A DNA stretch of 14,899 nt from Bacteroidales bacterium (GTDB lineage: Bacteria; Bacteroidota; Bacteroidia; Bacteroidales; UBA3663), in contig SFEH01000045.1 of NCBI GenBank assembly GCA_004557315.1, positions 1 to 14,899 on the forward strand. The letters are read 5' to 3'. Made by a program: the position numbers and the translations under genes. Positions 14,120-14,899 of the stretch are shown here, piece by piece (the stretch's first letter is position 1; every line of letters begins with the position of its first letter). The notes below the pieces were generated by a model. It was not told the origin of the DNA. It did no database searches and saw only the letters and a program-made list of their open reading frames with translations.

Positions 14120-14142
14120 CGGCTTTTCCGGCACGTGGCAAA
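14112..14142 (-). promoter_or_regulatory. Promoter facing the composite pseudogene
   Basis: On the minus strand TTTG (14139-14142), a 19-bp spacer, then TACCTTTG (14112-14119), matching both promoter elements. Predicted transcription starts near 14106, about 250 nt before the ATG at 13858. Confidence 0.65.
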
Positions 14143-14281
14143 CATTTGTCCCTCCTCTTGTGCAGGTGTTGTCCCGGATGTTGTGCTTCGGTAGGCTCAG
14201 TAACCCACTCTTCATGTTAAGCAACCCATTCTTCATCTACCCGCTGAGAATCTGCTACAGATGTCAGGTATGAGGAATCGT

Positions 14282-14405
14282 GCATCTGTAATCTGTAAGA
14301 ACTGTAAGATTTATGGCTACCACGAATGAAAATGGAGTAAAATAACTCATTTCTTACAGTTCTTACAGTTTACAGTTATAGAATTTCTCCCTACAAGACA
14401 CACGC
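14282..14405. repeat. Palindromic direct repeat, copy 1
   Basis: This 124-bp element is repeated at 14470-14594 with a small number of differences. Its core is a hairpin with 24-bp arms (14286-14309 and 14352-14375, one mismatch) around a 42-bp centre. Each arm contains three CTGTAA-type hexamers. The tail ends in CTACAAGACACACGC, identical in both copies. Confidence 0.9.
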
Positions 14406-14469
14406 CCAAAATTTTTAATATAGAAATATATTAAATTTATTTTTTTATATATCACCACTCGCTCATCCA
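14406..14469. other. AT-rich spacer between the two palindromic repeats
   Basis: The 64-bp spacer is strongly AT-rich, especially its first 45 bp (runs such as AATTTTTAATATAG and TTATTTTTTTATATAT). It has no ORF and no -33/-7 pair that I can support. Its position between two iteron-like clusters is notable. Confidence 0.6.
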
Positions 14470-14594
14470 GCATCTGTAAACTGTAAGTACTGTAAGATTT
14501 AAGGCTGTCACCAATGAAAATGGAGTAAAATACCTCATTTCTTACAGTTCTTACAGATTACAGTTAATAGAATTTCACCCTACAAGACACACGC
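14470..14594. repeat. Palindromic direct repeat, copy 2
   Basis: This 125-bp copy has arms at 14474-14497 and 14540-14563 (two mismatches between them). Its right arm is the exact reverse complement of the left arm of copy 1, and its left arm is the reverse complement of the right arm of copy 1 except for one base. The whole 14286-14563 segment is therefore quasi-palindromic as well as directly repeated. Confidence 0.9.
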
Positions 14595-14655
14595 TCGATG
14601 ACGAGGTTCTCGCATCGGCATTGCTTGACCGTCTCCTGTACATTTGCTTATTACA

Positions 14656-14899
14656 TCAGTTTTCCTTCCTGAGGCTTCCGGCCTTAGGCTTTGCCGCATT
14701 GTATGCAACTGCAAGCAGTGTGCCCACGATGGCAGTTGTGACGATGTTGGCAAGTCCGCCCACAAGGCCCTGTACGAATACCTTGTTTGCAGGCTCTGCG
14801 TAGATGAGGATGTCAAGCACGGGTGCGACGACAACCCATGCAACCAGATGCGCGATCACCTGTGAGACGTTGAAGGTGATAATCTGCTTCTTACCGAAG
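14656..14899 (-). CDS. ECF transporter S component, UPF0397 family (riboflavin-type), partial
   Basis: This minus-strand frame is open from the right window edge to TGA at 14656-14658, giving the last 80 residues starting FGKKQIITFN. The segment contains AHLVAWVVVAPVLDILIY, then AEPANKVFVQG, a GLANIVTTAIVGTLLAVAY helix and the tail KPKAGSLRKEN. This closely fits the C-terminus of UPF0397/ECF riboflavin-type S components (for example the APVLDILIYAEPANKVF block and the terminal GSLxKE). These small membrane proteins bind a vitamin-like substrate and work with an EcfA-EcfT energy module; the substrate here is not provable. Two hydrophobic helices are visible, and the rest of the gene lies beyond the window. 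The ORF track-style start within it is not real: the frame continues past the edge. No terminator is obvious before the palindromic repeats downstream. Confidence 0.85.
   Translation of the reverse strand, partial: FGKKQIITFNVSQVIAHLVAWVVVAPVLDILIYAEPANKVFVQGLVGGLANIVTTAIVGTLLAVAYNAAKPKAGSLRKEN

Noticed and set aside
14282..14594. CRISPR array or insertion-sequence ends
   Set aside because: Only two long copies with an AT-rich spacer, no short regularly spaced repeats, no transposase and no visible target-site duplication.
14580..14843. Minus-strand ORF overlapping the ECF transporter end
   Set aside because: It is in a different frame from the clearly homologous UPF0397 C-terminus and has no recognisable features.

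Overview
The window looks like chromosomal DNA from a member of the Bacteroidales, most likely Prevotella/Segatella or a close relative. Several intergenic regions carry the Bacteroidetes-type promoter (TTTG at about -33, a 19-20 bp spacer, TAnnTTTG at about -7). Shine-Dalgarno sequences are nearly absent, two lipoproteins and an LruC-type surface lipoprotein are present, and the housekeeping proteins read as Bacteroidales versions of their families.

Layout from left to right. A minus-strand LruC-domain lipoprotein runs off the left edge (1-1416). Next is minus-strand metF (1605-2561) with a strong hairpin terminator after it. The 337 bp between metF and mutS2 contains an excellent plus-strand promoter and a two-way terminator but no gene, which is the signature of a small RNA of about 155 nt. 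From 9248 down to about 2850 lies one minus-strand operon: a class I aminotransferase, an FtsX/LolC-type ABC permease, L-serine ammonia-lyase (sdaA) and mutS2. It has one clear promoter in front and the terminator behind. Upstream of it, a lipoprotein GH3 glycosidase and mltG form a second minus-strand unit with its own promoter. Divergent from GH3, a small tyrosine-rich lipoprotein is the only convincing plus-strand gene (12937-13512).

From 13586 to 14655 there is no intact gene. This stretch holds an AraC-type C-terminal fragment with an in-frame stop, joined in frame to the start of an unrelated short protein. Its leader has a promoter, a G-rich ribosome-binding site and five 11-bp tandem repeats. 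Beyond it are two 124-125 bp direct repeats, each a 24-bp-arm palindrome, flanking an AT-rich core. The right edge holds the C-terminal third or so of an ECF riboflavin-type transporter S component (UPF0397), minus strand.

The most unusual structures are: (1) perfect 8-bp tandem arrays (consensus TTAAGATG) that fill two intergenic linkers of the operon, one running exactly from the sdaA stop codon to the mutS2 start codon; (2) the candidate small RNA, whose predicted 5' end is complementary to one unit of those arrays; (3) the paired quasi-palindromic repeat near 14.3-14.6 kb. I see no complete mobile element, no CRISPR array, no tRNA or rRNA, and no recognisable defence system.
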